Source: Manis javanica
Lineage: Eukaryota > Chordata > Mammalia > Pholidota > Manidae
Direction of reading: 5' to 3'
DNA length: 64,000 bases
Assembly (NCBI RefSeq): GCF_040802235.1
Contig: NC_133166.1
Location: forward strand, 2,356,001-2,420,000
Both the position numbers and the translations under genes were made by a program. The notes beneath the pieces were generated by a model that saw only the letters and a program-made list of their open reading frames with translations, had not been told where the DNA came from and did no database searches. Below, piece after piece: positions 33,816 through 45,300 of this stretch. The first letter of the stretch is position 1; every line of letters begins with the position of its first letter.

Positions 33816-35624
33816 AGAGATTCGGCCAGGCACCTTGGACAAGAGAGAAAAGTAAAGTGTGGGGACAGACCTCCAGAAGGGTGTGGTTTACTGGGAGAAA
33901 CCAAACCTTTGTAAACACTGTGAGAGGTTATGACAGGATTCCCTATGTACTTACTGGTGGGAGGCAGGCCAGCGGCGAGAGCTTGTTAGGGGCCATGAGG
34001 GAAGCGCTGTGTCTGCTCTGAGAGGGTTTACACAGGAGGGAGACAAATGTACATGTGCCTGAAGATGCCTGGGTAGTTACCACGTGGGAGGAGGGCCTTT
34101 CTGTCGAAGGAAAAGAAACTACCAGTGTCGGGGCACAGATGCTGGAAATGGAATGAAGGGCGGACTGTCCCCAGCTTGTCCATCTGTCTGTAGTATAGAG
34201 AGTGTTTGTTGAAATGATGGTAGGTGAGACTGCAGAGGGATTTTATGCCTTACTCAGAATATTCTCAGAAACAATGGTTTAACCTGGACCAATGTTAACA
34301 TGCTTGAAAGGTCAGGGACTGTGGCAAAAAGCATGGTGCTGAGGGAAGCAACTGGCTGTGCCCGAATCAATTGTCCACTGCAGGCTTGACTAATGAGCCC
34401 TGAACACGTTACTCCCCGTTCCTCTGGGATCAAAAAAAATGAGGAAAGAAGGACCCTCCTTATAGTGCAGTAGGACTACTGGCGATTGTAAAGCGAATCA
34501 TCAGGCATGGCTGAGTCTAACCTCAGTGTCTCTGACTCCAGATTCTGTGCTCTTTCTACTCCAGCAAATTCATTCTGCATCTTCTCCTACCATGACATAA
34601 ATCCCCCTTCGTTTAGGTGTTTTTGCTGGTAGTCGCATCTTGAAGTCACCATTGACATTCTGAGCCTCATGCTCTATTCCACCTCCCCTCGTCTAAGGGT
34701 GGTTGAAATCTGGTGAGGGGGCAACATCAATAGAAGTCAAACAGTTTTGCAATTCAATGGGACATTTCTCTCTCAAGGAACCTCTTAGCCAGAAATGCCT
34801 GCATTTCTGCACACTAATTCTACACACTCACGTGTACGCATACATTTTAGTTGTGCTCAAAGGAGGTTCACATTTGAACATTTGTATTTGGTTTTCATTC
34901 TGCTTAGAACATCCTTTTACTACTTTAAGTTGCTCAAAAATGTCTCACCAGCTCAAAGAGGTCATCCCCTATCACCGTGTTCAAATTTGTGCCCTGCACA
35001 CCGGCCCTCATTATTCTCTATTCTCTTCCCAGCTTTATTCTTTTTTGGGTTACCATATAATTGATTTAATTATTTTATTGGCTGTGTGTCTTCATCACTA
35101 AGACATGCTTATGATAAGGACATGTCTTTTGTTTGATTTTACCCTGCTGGATGTCTGTGCTTAAAACAGACTCTGGCTCACAGTAGATACACATGAAATT
35201 TGCTGAGTGGGTGAATTGACAGACTACCCTATTTCTCAAGGAGCATATCAATCAAATGCACAGTCTGGTTTCCTTTGACGATGGCACTAAAGCCTTAAAG
35301 GAATTGGCGTTATCCCACATTGCTTACCGCACCTTGAAATCACTGACTGTTCTGTGCTACTCGCAGACACATACAAAAAAATCAAAGGGCAAACATAGTC
35401 ACAGACAACAGTCTGACCACTGAAATATACAGACAAGTTGTATTTCAAAATAGAGTATATTAATGAGGGAGGTAGTTTCCATTTCAGCAGCAAAATCCTT
35501 CATATGGAAGAGCTATCAGGCACCATATCTTGGGAATCAAAGGAAGCCCTGATTAGATGCTAGACATACTAGAGGCAGCACTGGGCCTTCAGGCTGAGGA
35601 CATGGACTCAAGTTCCCTCTCACT
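33816..35624. other. intergenic part of unit A
   Basis: No gene recognised. The sequence is moderately GC-rich around 33840-34400. Its unit B counterpart is about 45300-47085. Open frames at 34703-35101 overlap one another and are not preserved in unit B, which argues against coding. Confidence 0.5.
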
Positions 35625-35780
35625 GCTTCTCAGCTGTCAGAAGACGTTATACAGATGACTTAGTTATGTTAAGCCTCAACTCTTTTACCTGTAAAACAAG
35701 CATAAGAATTGTAACTACTAGACAGGGCTATTGTAAAGATCAGGAATATAATGTTTTGAAACTAATGAGGGGAGGGCTTG
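35625..35780 (-). repeat. MIR-like SINE, antisense (unit A)
   Basis: 'ttttacctgtaaaacaagca' and 'gggctattgtaaagatcagg' fit the MIR reverse complement. Copy in unit B at 47085-47235. Confidence 0.5.
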
Positions 35781-36084
35781 ACACATGGAAAAGTTCAGTA
35801 CATCAGAGAACCTCTAACCCCGAGAACATAAGCACCACCTGACATATGGCTAAAGCTGCAGCTTCCTAGGCCTCATCCTGTAGAGACCAAATTGAGCACG
35901 TCAGAGTTCCAAGGAGCCCTCTTAGAATGTCACACTTACCAGGATGGCAGCAGTCCTACTTTATAGCACATGAAAATTAAATGAGCTAGTGTGTGTATAT
36001 CCAAAGGCGCTTTGCATGTATCTATACAATACTTGTGCAAAGCAATATGGGCTATTCACCATGAGATGTGGGGTCAGAGACACC

Positions 36085-36230
36085 TGTACTGATCGGGTTC
36101 CAACCCTCTCCGACTTTGTCACCTTAGAAAACTTATTTAATCTTTCTGAGGATCAATTTCCTCATCTGTCATATATTTCTCGTTTAAAATAATGTGTTGT
36201 GATAGTCTTATAGGATTGTGGGTATCTGTT
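36085..36230 (-). repeat. MIR-like SINE, antisense (unit A)
   Basis: 'gaggatcaatttcctcatct' and 'gtcttataggattgtggg' fit the MIR reverse complement. Copy in unit B at 47515-47650. Confidence 0.5.
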
Positions 36231-37899
36231 TTTAAGGAGATTAGAAGTATATTTGATATCCAATACAAATTACTTGTTGGACATTTAATATTATGTTGGT
36301 TATTAATGTGCTTTAATTATAGAGTGGTGGGGTTGTTATTATTATACAAAAGAGTGAGAATGGTAAAATTGGTTGCCGTAGGGCCCTTTTTACTGGGGCT
36401 GCTTCCTTTTGCTAGTCAATGGTGCCTGCCTTTGGCACAAGCTCTCTTGATGAGTCCGTTTCATCCATTACGGTGCCCCAGCCCATCTTCTGCCGGCTCC
36501 TTTATATCTCTGTCTGATGCACCATTAATTTAAACACAATTATGAACTTTTTTGGGTTACTGATATCTATGGAAACTGAATAATGTGTATTTTGAAAATG
36601 CGCAAATACCAAACACAAACAAAATAGTGTACAAATTATCACCGTGTTTCCCTTGAGGCTTAAACATGGACTACAAGTCACCGGTGAAAGTTTTACTTTC
36701 AGAAAGGAATTCTCTTCTGGCCAGTCTTACCAGGGACTGTGGCAGTTCAACGGGAAAGTTAATCTGTCATTTAACATTTTATAAATGTAACTTTCATCTT
36801 GATCCTTGTTGGGACAAAAAGAAGTTAAAAAAAAATTAAACTTTTCATGATTTATTTTCACGCTGAGTGTAGCCTTTGCTTCTTAGTCTGTTTCCTTCTA
36901 GGGCCCTTGAGGTAGTCACACAAGCTTATTCCTTTGGTAAATGGTTCTCAATGACTACTTTTCTTTTGTTCTTGTGACAACTGTATAATCTCATTTTCCA
37001 TTCCATCTTTAAATGTAAATAGACCATTCTCACCACAAATTGGGATAACTGTCCCCTTGTTTACTCTCAGCAGTTTCAGAAACTTCCCTGGATCATGGTG
37101 GGAAATGAAAATGAGGCTTTGTAGTGCCTGTCATATAACAGAATGTGAACTGCAGTTGAGTCACAGTGGGAGTAAAACTGAATTTCTATGCCAATAGTAA
37201 CACCTAGATTATCCAATTTACCGAAATCTGTAGCAAGACCTCCTTTCAGCATTCTACTATTCAAATCTGTGAGTTTCAGAATCTTTAATACAACTTAATA
37301 GAGTCTATTGAAAAGAAAACTGCAGGCCCCAGATGGAGTCACTTAGGTTAAGGCCCCACATCAGCAAACCAAGACTTCATACATCACCTGACTGATGTTT
37401 CAGCCCCCCAGGAAGGTAAGTTTTAACCAGTCAGAATGATATTACGTGTCAGCATTAATAAGATGAACAGCCTGATAGACTCCTGACATCCCTGTTAGGA
37501 AGGCTGATGTATTCTTTGCTAATAATTTCCTTTTCCAACCCTTTCCACCTTTAAAATCCTTTTCTTTCCTACAGCCCAGTGGAGCTCCTTTCCATCTGTT
37601 AGATGGGATGCTGCCCAATTCATGAATGATTTTGTACAGCCAATTTGATCTGTTCAATTACTCAGCTGAATTTTTGTTGTTTAACACTCCCAAGAGCTTT
37701 ATACCTATGGAATAACTCCTGGTTTTGTAGTTTGGGGGCATGGCAAAGAAAGTAATTAAACAGAACTAAGCACTGACAGAGTCAGGTCAATTTCATATAA
37801 TAAGACTCAGACTGGCTTTGTTTACAGACTGTGACTCCCCTGTGATAGATGTATGCAATCAATTTTCTTCACATTCTATTCTGAAATTTTCTTAATTCA

Positions 37900-37902
<3 letters not shown>
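36231..37902. other. intergenic part of unit A
   Basis: No gene. Similar to about 47650-49280 of unit B throughout, with scattered substitutions and small indels. Confidence 0.5.

Positions 37903-37930
<28 letters not shown>
37903..37930. repeat. (AC)14 microsatellite
   Basis: Pure AC repeat. The corresponding place in unit B (about 49275) has only 'aaatatatacataac', so the expansion is specific to unit A. Confidence 0.95.
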
Positions 37931-37935
<5 letters not shown>

Positions 37936-38048
37936 TATATATCCAATATGTATCCACATTTGATAGACACATAGGTACTGATATTTCTGTAGAGTGCTTG
38001 GAATTCTTCCATTTATCCCTCAAGATTCACTGCCATCCTTGGCCTCCC

Positions 38049-38177
38049 TGTGCTCGGCCCCAGGAGACCAACCTGTACGAACGGTGTCAGTGAATTTGGC
38101 CAATTGGTAGAGGAGCCAAATGGAGAGACAGGACTGGGTTCACAAGATTTATTCCACACTCTAAGTCTGCACAGTCA
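38049..38177 (+). mobile_element. truncated LTR fossil at the right edge of unit A
   Basis: 'tgtgctcggccccaggagac' onward matches the first ~120 bp of the LTR-like element at 49396-50066, after which similarity stops. The duplication boundary thus lies inside this element. A fragment only. Confidence 0.5.
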
Positions 38178-38502
38178 TAGGAAAATACTAAATTTTAATT
38201 CAGAATATTTGTTCTTTTTCCCAAGAAATAACTTTATAAATACTATTCTTATATATATCGGGAAGCTAAAATTATTCTTATGGTAATGAATGGCTCTGTT
38301 GGCTTATGAAGGAAGGGGCAAGATTTAAGTTTTATTTTAAATCTAGAGTAACATGAAATTCAGAAGAAATGCTGTTTTACATTTATATTTCACTTCCTAA
38401 ATTTCCCTAATTTTATATTCTTGGGTCCATGGAGATTGTATTGTATCAAGATGCAAATTCTTTAACTGGCATCGTGAGAACTCTTGATCATGAAGGAGCA
38501 CA
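38178..38502. other. spacer between the duplicated units
   Basis: About 325 bp found in neither unit. AT-rich, no feature recognised. Confidence 0.5.
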
Positions 38503-38577
38503 ATGGCAGCTCTTCTTGAAATATAATAACCTGATCAAAATTGTCCTTGCATATCCTTAGAAGGAGAGAAACTTGAT

Positions 38578-39495
38578 TTATTTGAAGAGTTTCATGAGAG
38601 CATCCTTCACATCCTTATTCCTCAGGCTGTAGATCATGGGGTTCAGCATGGGGAACACCACAGTGTAAAATGTGGAAACGATTTTGTCCCTCTCCAAAGC
38701 ATTGCTGGATCGGGGATGGGTGTAAATGTAGAGAATGGAGCCGTAGTACAAGGTGACCGAGGTCAGGTGGGAGGAGCATGTGGAGAAGGCTTTGAGGCGG
38801 CCCTGGGTGGAGCGGATCCTCAGGATGGTGGTGATGATGAAGAGGTAGGAGGCGAGGATGAGCACACAGGGGGCAATGACATTGGAGGCCAGGCAGAAGA
38901 AAAGCACAGCCTGGAAGCCATCTTTCCTGCCACAGGCCAGCTTCACTAATGGAAACAAATCACAGAAAAAGTCATCAATGACATTGTCTCTGCAGAAGTT
39001 CAAGGAAAAAGTTCTTTCAGTGGCAATGGAACAGTTGATAAAGGCACCAAGATATGAGGCCACTACCAAAAATGCACACAGCTTTATGGACACAGCCTGT
39101 GAGTAAAGCAGCGGCTGAGAGATGGCCACATAGCGGTCATACGCCATGGCAGCCAGCAGGTAACACTCAGTATATGCCAGCCCAGCAGAGAAGAAGAACT
39201 GAGCTACACAGCCAGCAAAGGAGATGCTTCTGTCCTCAGAGATGCAGATCACTAGGATCTTAGGCGTGTAGACAGAGGAATACCAGAGATCCAGAAAAGA
39301 CAGATTCCCAATGAAAAAGTACATGGGCGTGTGCAGCCGGGAGTCACTGCAGATCAGCACCATGAGGGTGATATTTCCTACCACGGTCACAGAGTACACG
39401 CCCAGGAATACCACAGAGAGGACGCGCTGCGTCACGGGGTCTGTGCTGAAGCCCAGCAGGATGAACTCTGTCACCGTGTGGTTGCTCCTCTCCAT
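38578..39495 (-). CDS. olfactory receptor OR9G1-like, unit B
   Basis: Class II odorant GPCR of 305 residues, intact, one exon. It starts at the ATG at 39495; an in-frame GTG 18 nt upstream coincides with the splice acceptor and is not the start. Signatures: NHT at 5, LHTPMYFF at 54, MAYDRYVAI at 117-125, NFCRDNVIDDFFCD at 166-179, KAFSTCSSHL at 235-244, [14 protein letters not shown] at 282-295, and a short tail ending MKLFK. Of the three OR9G genes here it is the closest to human OR9G1 as I recall it (VSIKLCA, LACGRKDG against LACGEKGG). It is 95% identical in protein to the unit A gene; the first 290 nt of coding sequence differ by only about one base, although flanking DNA differs by 10-18%. 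That contrast, which includes silent sites, points to gene conversion and not just selection. Confidence 0.95.
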   Translation of the reverse strand: MERSNHTVTEFILLGFSTDPVTQRVLSVVFLGVYSVTVVGNITLMVLICSDSRLHTPMYFFIGNLSFLDLWYSSVYTPKILVICISEDRSISFAGCVAQFFFSAGLAYTECYLLAAMAYDRYVAISQPLLYSQAVSIKLCAFLVVASYLGAFINCSIATERTFSLNFCRDNVIDDFFCDLFPLVKLACGRKDGFQAVLFFCLASNVIAPCVLILASYLFIITTILRIRSTQGRLKAFSTCSSHLTSVTLYYGSILYIYTHPRSSNALERDKIVSTFYTVVFPMLNPMIYSLRNKDVKDALMKLFK

Positions 39496-39513
39496 GGCTC
39501 TAGGGAATGTCAC

Positions 39514-39536
39514 CTGGGAGGGGAGAAGAGGAGAGT
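39514..39536 (-). promoter_or_regulatory. 3' splice site before the OR coding exon (unit B)
   Basis: Minus strand 'ctcctcttctcccctcccag' followed by GTGACATT, leaving 18 nt of 5' UTR before the ATG. The pyrimidine tract is stronger than in unit A. Confidence 0.6.
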
Positions 39537-39559
39537 TCAGCCTGAATCACTGTGCTGAA

Positions 39560-40757
39560 GTAATAAATGTTTCCTCAGTGTATAACATAGTACTCTCGCC
39601 AGACAGCTGAGACTGGGTAGGTCTTTCCCTGCTCACTAGGTGAAACTTTAGCCTGAATAGGGGAGGGTTCATGACTCTGAAGGAGAGAGAATTCTCTAGC
39701 AGACAGATGAATGAAGGTAAGGTAGAAATTTCTTGAAGCAAGAGTAGCAAGGGATGACAGTTGCCTTGCAGGTGGCTGAGAACAGGTGAGTATAGAGGTG
39801 ATGTTTGCTGAACTCCTCCTCAGCCTAGGGTAGATTCCCCTGCCAACACCTAAAGCCAGGGCCACCCAGAGTCCCATGTCTGCTTGGATCTGCATGGCAT
39901 GGGGAATAGCCCCTACTGCTCAGGATTTGGGAGAGCCGTGGAGCATGGGATGGAGTGAGATTATGTTATGAGAAATTTTCAAAGAAAGTATATTTTCAGG
40001 CAGGCTACTAGGACAGATCATGCAGCTGCAGTTCTGTCTGGGTTACCCAGGTTTACAGGAACTTTCAAGTGCAAATCAGAGCTCTCAGGAGCCTCTCCCT
40101 ACTTATCAGAAGTAAAGCAAAGATGGAGTGAAGACTTGGAACTAGAATTAAATAGCAGAGCCAATAAAGACACTACTGGAACAGCCCATTCACAAGACTT
40201 AACAAGTTGAGCAGTGTGAAGGCCTCATTGAAAAGTATGCACTTAAAAGGGGGGTTGTGGGCAACCTCAGGAAGAGGCTCACTGAATGGCAGGGGTTTCT
40301 GTTTTTTCAGGTTTGCACAAATGGGGCAAAGGGCAGCAGAGAGGGTGAGTTTGTTGTGCAAGCTTGACATGTGGTCTCCTGATATTTATCTCCAGTGAAG
40401 GACACTGTTCTCATCCACAGTCAGTCCTTCAGATAATTCTGTAAGGTAAACTAAACACAAAAAATTTATTGAACTGGTTATTCTCTAAGATAGTGGCTCT
40501 GCTCAAGCTGTGGGGACATGTAATTTAGGAATAATTCCTCTACCCTAAGATAGGTTGTTAGCTGCTTAGTAAAGAATGTGTGAGGGAATAATGAAGTATG
40601 AGGAATCTTACTTCCTAACTCCTTCGTTTTTAAAATGAAATCTTAGCCTTAAGATTGGGATTCTTCCATTCTTACAATACTGTTTCCATCTTGTCATTTT
40701 TTCTTATAGGTAGGAAAAGTTAATCATGATGCTTGTCTCCTGACTTTTCCTACTTCA
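39560..40757. other. 1.2 kb present in unit B only
   Basis: Similarity between units stops just upstream of the coding exon at about 39560 and resumes at about 40757 ('actagtaaaccttcaagtct'). The interval has no recognised gene; an open frame of 106 codons at 39575-39895 on - has no family match I can name. It may be an insertion in B or a deletion in A. No target-site duplication was found. Confidence 0.5.
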
Positions 40758-41649
40758 GTACCACTAGTAAACCTTCAAGTCTACAATCCAACAATAAAAA
40801 TGCTTATTTTCGAAATAGATCTCATTTGCAGCAATCTATTTAGACCTTACCATTATATGTTTTTAAAAGATACTTAGGCACATGAAAGTTTTCAAGAGTT
40901 TCTTTGACCAAACATAAATTCAATCATGCAGCACCAAACTGAAGGTGGCTAGGAGCTGTCTACAGACGGCAGCTAGAGGAGAAGTGCGTACACAGGAGCA
41001 GTAGCAAAGCAAAGAAATAATTTGATTATCAACACCTTAAATGGTTGCCTGGTTTTTGGGAATCCTGGCTGGCTGTTTTGATTGGTAATTCTTAGGTTTC
41101 ATTAACTGGGATTCATTGACGCTAGCGTAGGTTTTGTAAGCTTATGCAGGCTACCAAAGTATGAAAACCAGCTCAGTCTAACGGTCTCCTTGTTAATGAC
41201 TTTAACAATATTGAATTACAAATTAAGGGTTGGTTATTTATTTTTTCTTTTAGGAATGATTGTTCATCTAAAGGAAGTATAGATTTACAATTTCTATCTT
41301 CTTATTCTTTTGTCTACTTCATAATGTCCATTTGTTTTTTACTTTTTTTGCTAAATGTATTTCTTCTCAGCTTAAATTTTTACTTGTCCATAACTGGAAT
41401 ACTGAAATTTACTGTTTTTAAGATATTTCTTAATGATTAAGTGTTAAGCCTTCAGTTATTTCGTGTACTGGGATACCCTGAAGCTACATTATATTCATAT
41501 CTCATAACAGTATCTATACACATAAGAAAATACTCAGGAGAGTAAAAGAAAAAACTTGACATAGTTGATATAGACAAGTTTTAAGAAAAGAATATACCAA
41601 AGAATGGAATGCAAAGTTGCCAAGACTATTATTAAAAAAAGAAACAACT

Positions 41650-42698
41650 AGAATAAATGGAGACTTTGTTCTTCCCCCACACACCACACACCCAAGACTA
41701 CAGACAGAACCTGAATTACAGCTTCAAACTATACCAGAAATGTGACATTTTGGTGGCCAATTTGAAATTACATGATAGCACCAGTGAGGGAATCTGCATG
41801 ATGGACTTCCTGCTGGTCCCTCCCCCTAAAGGAAGATGCCCTGCCTTCCAAAAGTCCCTTCTTTTCTTTGGTTCATAACTTCCTTGTCCTTGTCTCTTGT
41901 CTACACACACCGTCCATTCTGAACAGCATCTCTGGGTAGCTGTCCACTTGCTCTTCAGGTGCTGCCCATTCAGGAAGAGCTTAACAAAGCCAAGTAGAAC
42001 TCACCTTTACTGGTTGAATTTTGTTTGTTTATCACTGTGCATCTTCCCATCTGCTTTTGCTGTAAAACATGAATCAGTTCAATGTGTGTTTTATAGTAGT
42101 TTACTGGTTATTATGAGACATTTTGGCTGTTTGTTTCCAATGGAACACTTCATGCATTAGGGGCCAAGAGCAGGCTGTTATGTGTGACCTGCAGGTATTT
42201 GGTGGTGAAAACTATAAATTGGCAAAACACCCAGGGAGATGCTTTAACTTCCCCAGACCACAACCTGTAAGAAGAATTTACGTGGAGCAACTACCCCAAC
42301 AGGAGGGCTATCACCACAGATGGCTCCATTATAATGTAACCCAGGGGTGATCGGCAGGCAGGGATGCCACAAAGCAAAACTTGTTTGTTAACATTTCTCT
42401 CTGTGCCCCCTTGCTTCTCTCTGACCCATCAAGTACTTTGTTACCACACATTTACTCTTTTCATACTCCTGAGAATCACATCCATTTCCCGTTGAACCTC
42501 AGACCCTTCGCCCTTCTCCTTAGTTCAGGATGACATATATACCTCATTCTCCCTGTCTTTGGAATCTACCTATGGATTCCCCATATACACATAATTTAGT
42601 TTGATTTTTTTCTCCTTTAATCTGTCTCATGTCAATTTGATTCCTAAACCAGCAGAAGAATCTTAGTGGTAGTGGATATTGCTTCCTCCCCAACAACA
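41650..42698 (+). mobile_element. ERV1-type LTR fossil, about 1 kb (unit B)
   Basis: Counterpart of 30000-31036, with 'taaaggaagatgccctgcc', 'tataatgtaacccagggg', 'gtctcatgtcaatttgattc' and 'cctccccaac' at the end. Old fossil that predates the tandem duplication. Confidence 0.55.
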
Positions 42699-42724
42699 CA
42701 AACTTGACAACAATTTTGTGCTGG

Positions 42725-43245
42725 ACAAAACTGTTGATAAAAGGGATCCATGAACACTACTAAGATAGAGAAAGGAAATGCGACAAGGGTCATATCACTG
42801 TAAAGTCTATTTACTCTGCAAAAGTGCCCAGCTTGTTCTTTAACTTAGTCTACATGCTGTTCTTTCTCTTCTTCCAGACCCTAAATTAATTAAGTAACTT
42901 TGTACCCAGGAAGAGGCCGACCTCCAGAGTGTAACTGTGTCCACTTGGGTAAAGAAGGCAGAGATCCCTACTAAAACAGTCACCTAAATAACCCTATTCT
43001 TAGGATAAAACATCAAAGGAATTGTTGACCACCTGCTTGCCTCATTCCTCATGCCTACGCCTACCCCAAAGACCCTGTAAACCCAAACATGAACCCTAAG
43101 TGCACCTCGTTTCAGAGTCGCCCCCACTCCCATCTGAGTTTGTACACTTTACCAAATAACAGTCTTGCTGTAGAAGCCTACTTCACTTTGTCTCTAAACT
43201 CTTTTTCATGATAAAGACAAAAACTTGCCAAACTCCACCTCTGGT
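42725..43245 (+). mobile_element. possible second LTR piece (unit B)
   Basis: Counterpart of 31080-31520, with 'atctgagtttgtacacttta' and 'cttgctgtagaagcctactt'. Weak fossil call. Confidence 0.35.
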
Positions 43246-43859
43246 GCTAAGTGTCTCACTTTGCTATTTCTTTTCATTCAGCTTTCTAGTCTTAGCACAG
43301 TCCTTTTCTCTGTCTCCATTTTATTTCAGACCAGTAGGGATGTGGACATGATCTCACTCATCCAGTGCACTGCAGCCTTCCCAAATCCTGGGTAGGTAGG
43401 GATGTACTTCACACACACTGAAGACTGAGTGGACCCTGGATGTCTGGTGTCCCTCGTTTTAGGAGATGAGAAAGGGTTTGCCCTGTGCTGTCAGCATTTC
43501 AATGAACGTCCACTTTCTCCCTCTCCCCTTCCTTGTTCTCTGTTGCATGCACCGCTGCTGACATTAGCTTCTACTCTTGCTTTAATGAGTTCCTTTCTTA
43601 CTGGCTCTTGTCAACCTGATCACAAATTCTTTCCCAGACTGAGTCGAGACCCCTCCCCATCCTGGTGGAATTTCACCTACTGTGCGGGGAGAGACCTCCC
43701 CAGACGTGGTGGCCTCACAGCACCGTGAGGGGCTTCGTGTGGAAAGAAGCTGAAAACTCCTGACCTCAATCTTACACTCAGTGTCTTCTTATCTGATTAG
43801 TTCCTGGTTCTCATAATGATGTCAGAATATGATTATTTATTAAATAAAGGCTGAAAATG

Positions 43860-44100
43860 TTAAATATTTTATGCTGAGTTAAGCACTGTATTTAGTATTT
43901 CACAGACATCATGTTATGCTTTCCCACAGTATATATGAAGGATATATATCATCCTTCATAGATATTTTTAAAGATTAAAAGCAATAATTTTGCTGATGAC
44001 CAAACTGAGATTTAATAAGTAGCTACTAATTAAATAATTTGTTCATGGTAGTGTCTCGCTCCAGAGTCCTGGTACTTAAGCATTATATCACCTCCTTTCA
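43860..44100 (+). repeat. MIR SINE (unit B, uninterrupted)
   Basis: 'gagttaagcactgtatttag' to 'gcattatatcacctcc'. It gives the empty-site version of the MIR that is split by a retrocopy in unit A. Confidence 0.55.
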
Positions 44101-45039
44101 TATCTGGTGCTCAGTAAACCAATGCTTGTGAGCTCCATGGGGCTTCTCTTTTTTACTATAACACCTTTTCTCAAACCAATAGCATAATACTGAGAAATTC
44201 ACACGGTATTACAGGTGAGTACCTTGTAAATGTGAGGCCAGGTAAATGGTTCTAAGTAGCACCTAAATCACCTTCTGGCAGAGTCTTGGGTTTCTTAGTC
44301 TAACAACCAACCCTGATGATGAGAAGAAACATTGCTCACCTGTCCCAGCACAAGGACACTGACCTGAAACTCACAGTGTCTCCCAGCAAAGGGCCACACC
44401 TTGGGTCCAGACAACTTATACCTGCTCAGGCTCCCCAGAGCATTTCCTCCCTTGAGCACCAAAGGGATTCATAGCTTTGAAAGTGTCTAAAAGGCAATTA
44501 ACCAATAATTGTGTTACCTTTATGCAGGAGAATGTTGCTCAATGCAAAAAGAAGAGAATGTTTTTAAAAGTAATAATAACAATAATTTTATTTTGAAAAA
44601 TTGCAAAACAATCTTCCCAGGAACTTTAATTATCCAACAACTCTATGGAATATATAGTGTGGTTCTTATTATCAAAAAAGAAAAAAGAGCCCACAGCAAG
44701 TAATTAATTTGCCTAAGATAAAATCAGAACTAAGTGCAGTCAGAAATTAAGCTCAAAACATTCTGATTGTAAAATTCATATTCTTTCCCCTATACCAAGT
44801 GTACTTCAAAGAGGCATAACCTTTGTGTATCTATTCAACATTGATTACAATTCTTTAAACAGTAGAATCCCTTGTTCCGAGTGTCTATTCAGGTTGATTT
44901 TGTAACGAACATATTCACTCTCCTTTTAACCATTTTTAGATCATTTCCCAATTTTTAAATAACAAGAAGGTCATCATATTGCCGAATGGCCCTAAAAGCA
45001 ATTCTTCAAGCTTCTTTTTTGTGATGATAATAATATTTC

Positions 45040-45300
45040 TTGAGCGCTTTGTATGTGCCACGCTCTCTGCTGAATGTTTTAAAGACTCATCCCATTTTAA
45101 CCTTCACATTTATCTTATCCTGTGAATGGGATTAGTACACCCATTTTACAGATGAGCTGAATCATAAAAATGACTTGCAAATGAGCTGAGACTTACATTG
45201 CTCAAGGTCATAAACTATGAGGTTTGTAGGACCAAGATTCAAAAGCAGATCCTTCAGAGCTCATCCTCTGTCCCCAAACCTGCATATCGATGTAACATTT
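45040..45300 (+). repeat. MIR SINE (unit B)
   Basis: 'gcgctttgtatgtgccacg', 'cccattttacagatgagctg', 'caaggtcataaactatgagg'. Counterpart of 33575-33815. Confidence 0.65.

Larger units (their letters stand above)
27573..38177 (-). repeat. tandem segmental duplication, unit A
   Basis: About 10.6 kb matching unit B (38503-49515) from just after the OR stop codon region to inside an LTR. Shared landmarks in order: OR9G gene, 'acttaggcacatgaaagttt' stretch, 1-kb LTR, second LTR-like piece, MIRs, and the 'caagattcactgcc' region. Flanks differ by roughly 10-18% by eye. Unit-specific changes: a solo LTR at 28783-29228, a retrocopy at 32261-32527 and an (AC)14 at 37903 occur only here. Confidence 0.85.

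Noticed and set aside
34703-35101. 132-codon open frame as a gene
   Set aside because: The frame is not preserved in the matching part of unit B, about 46200-46600.
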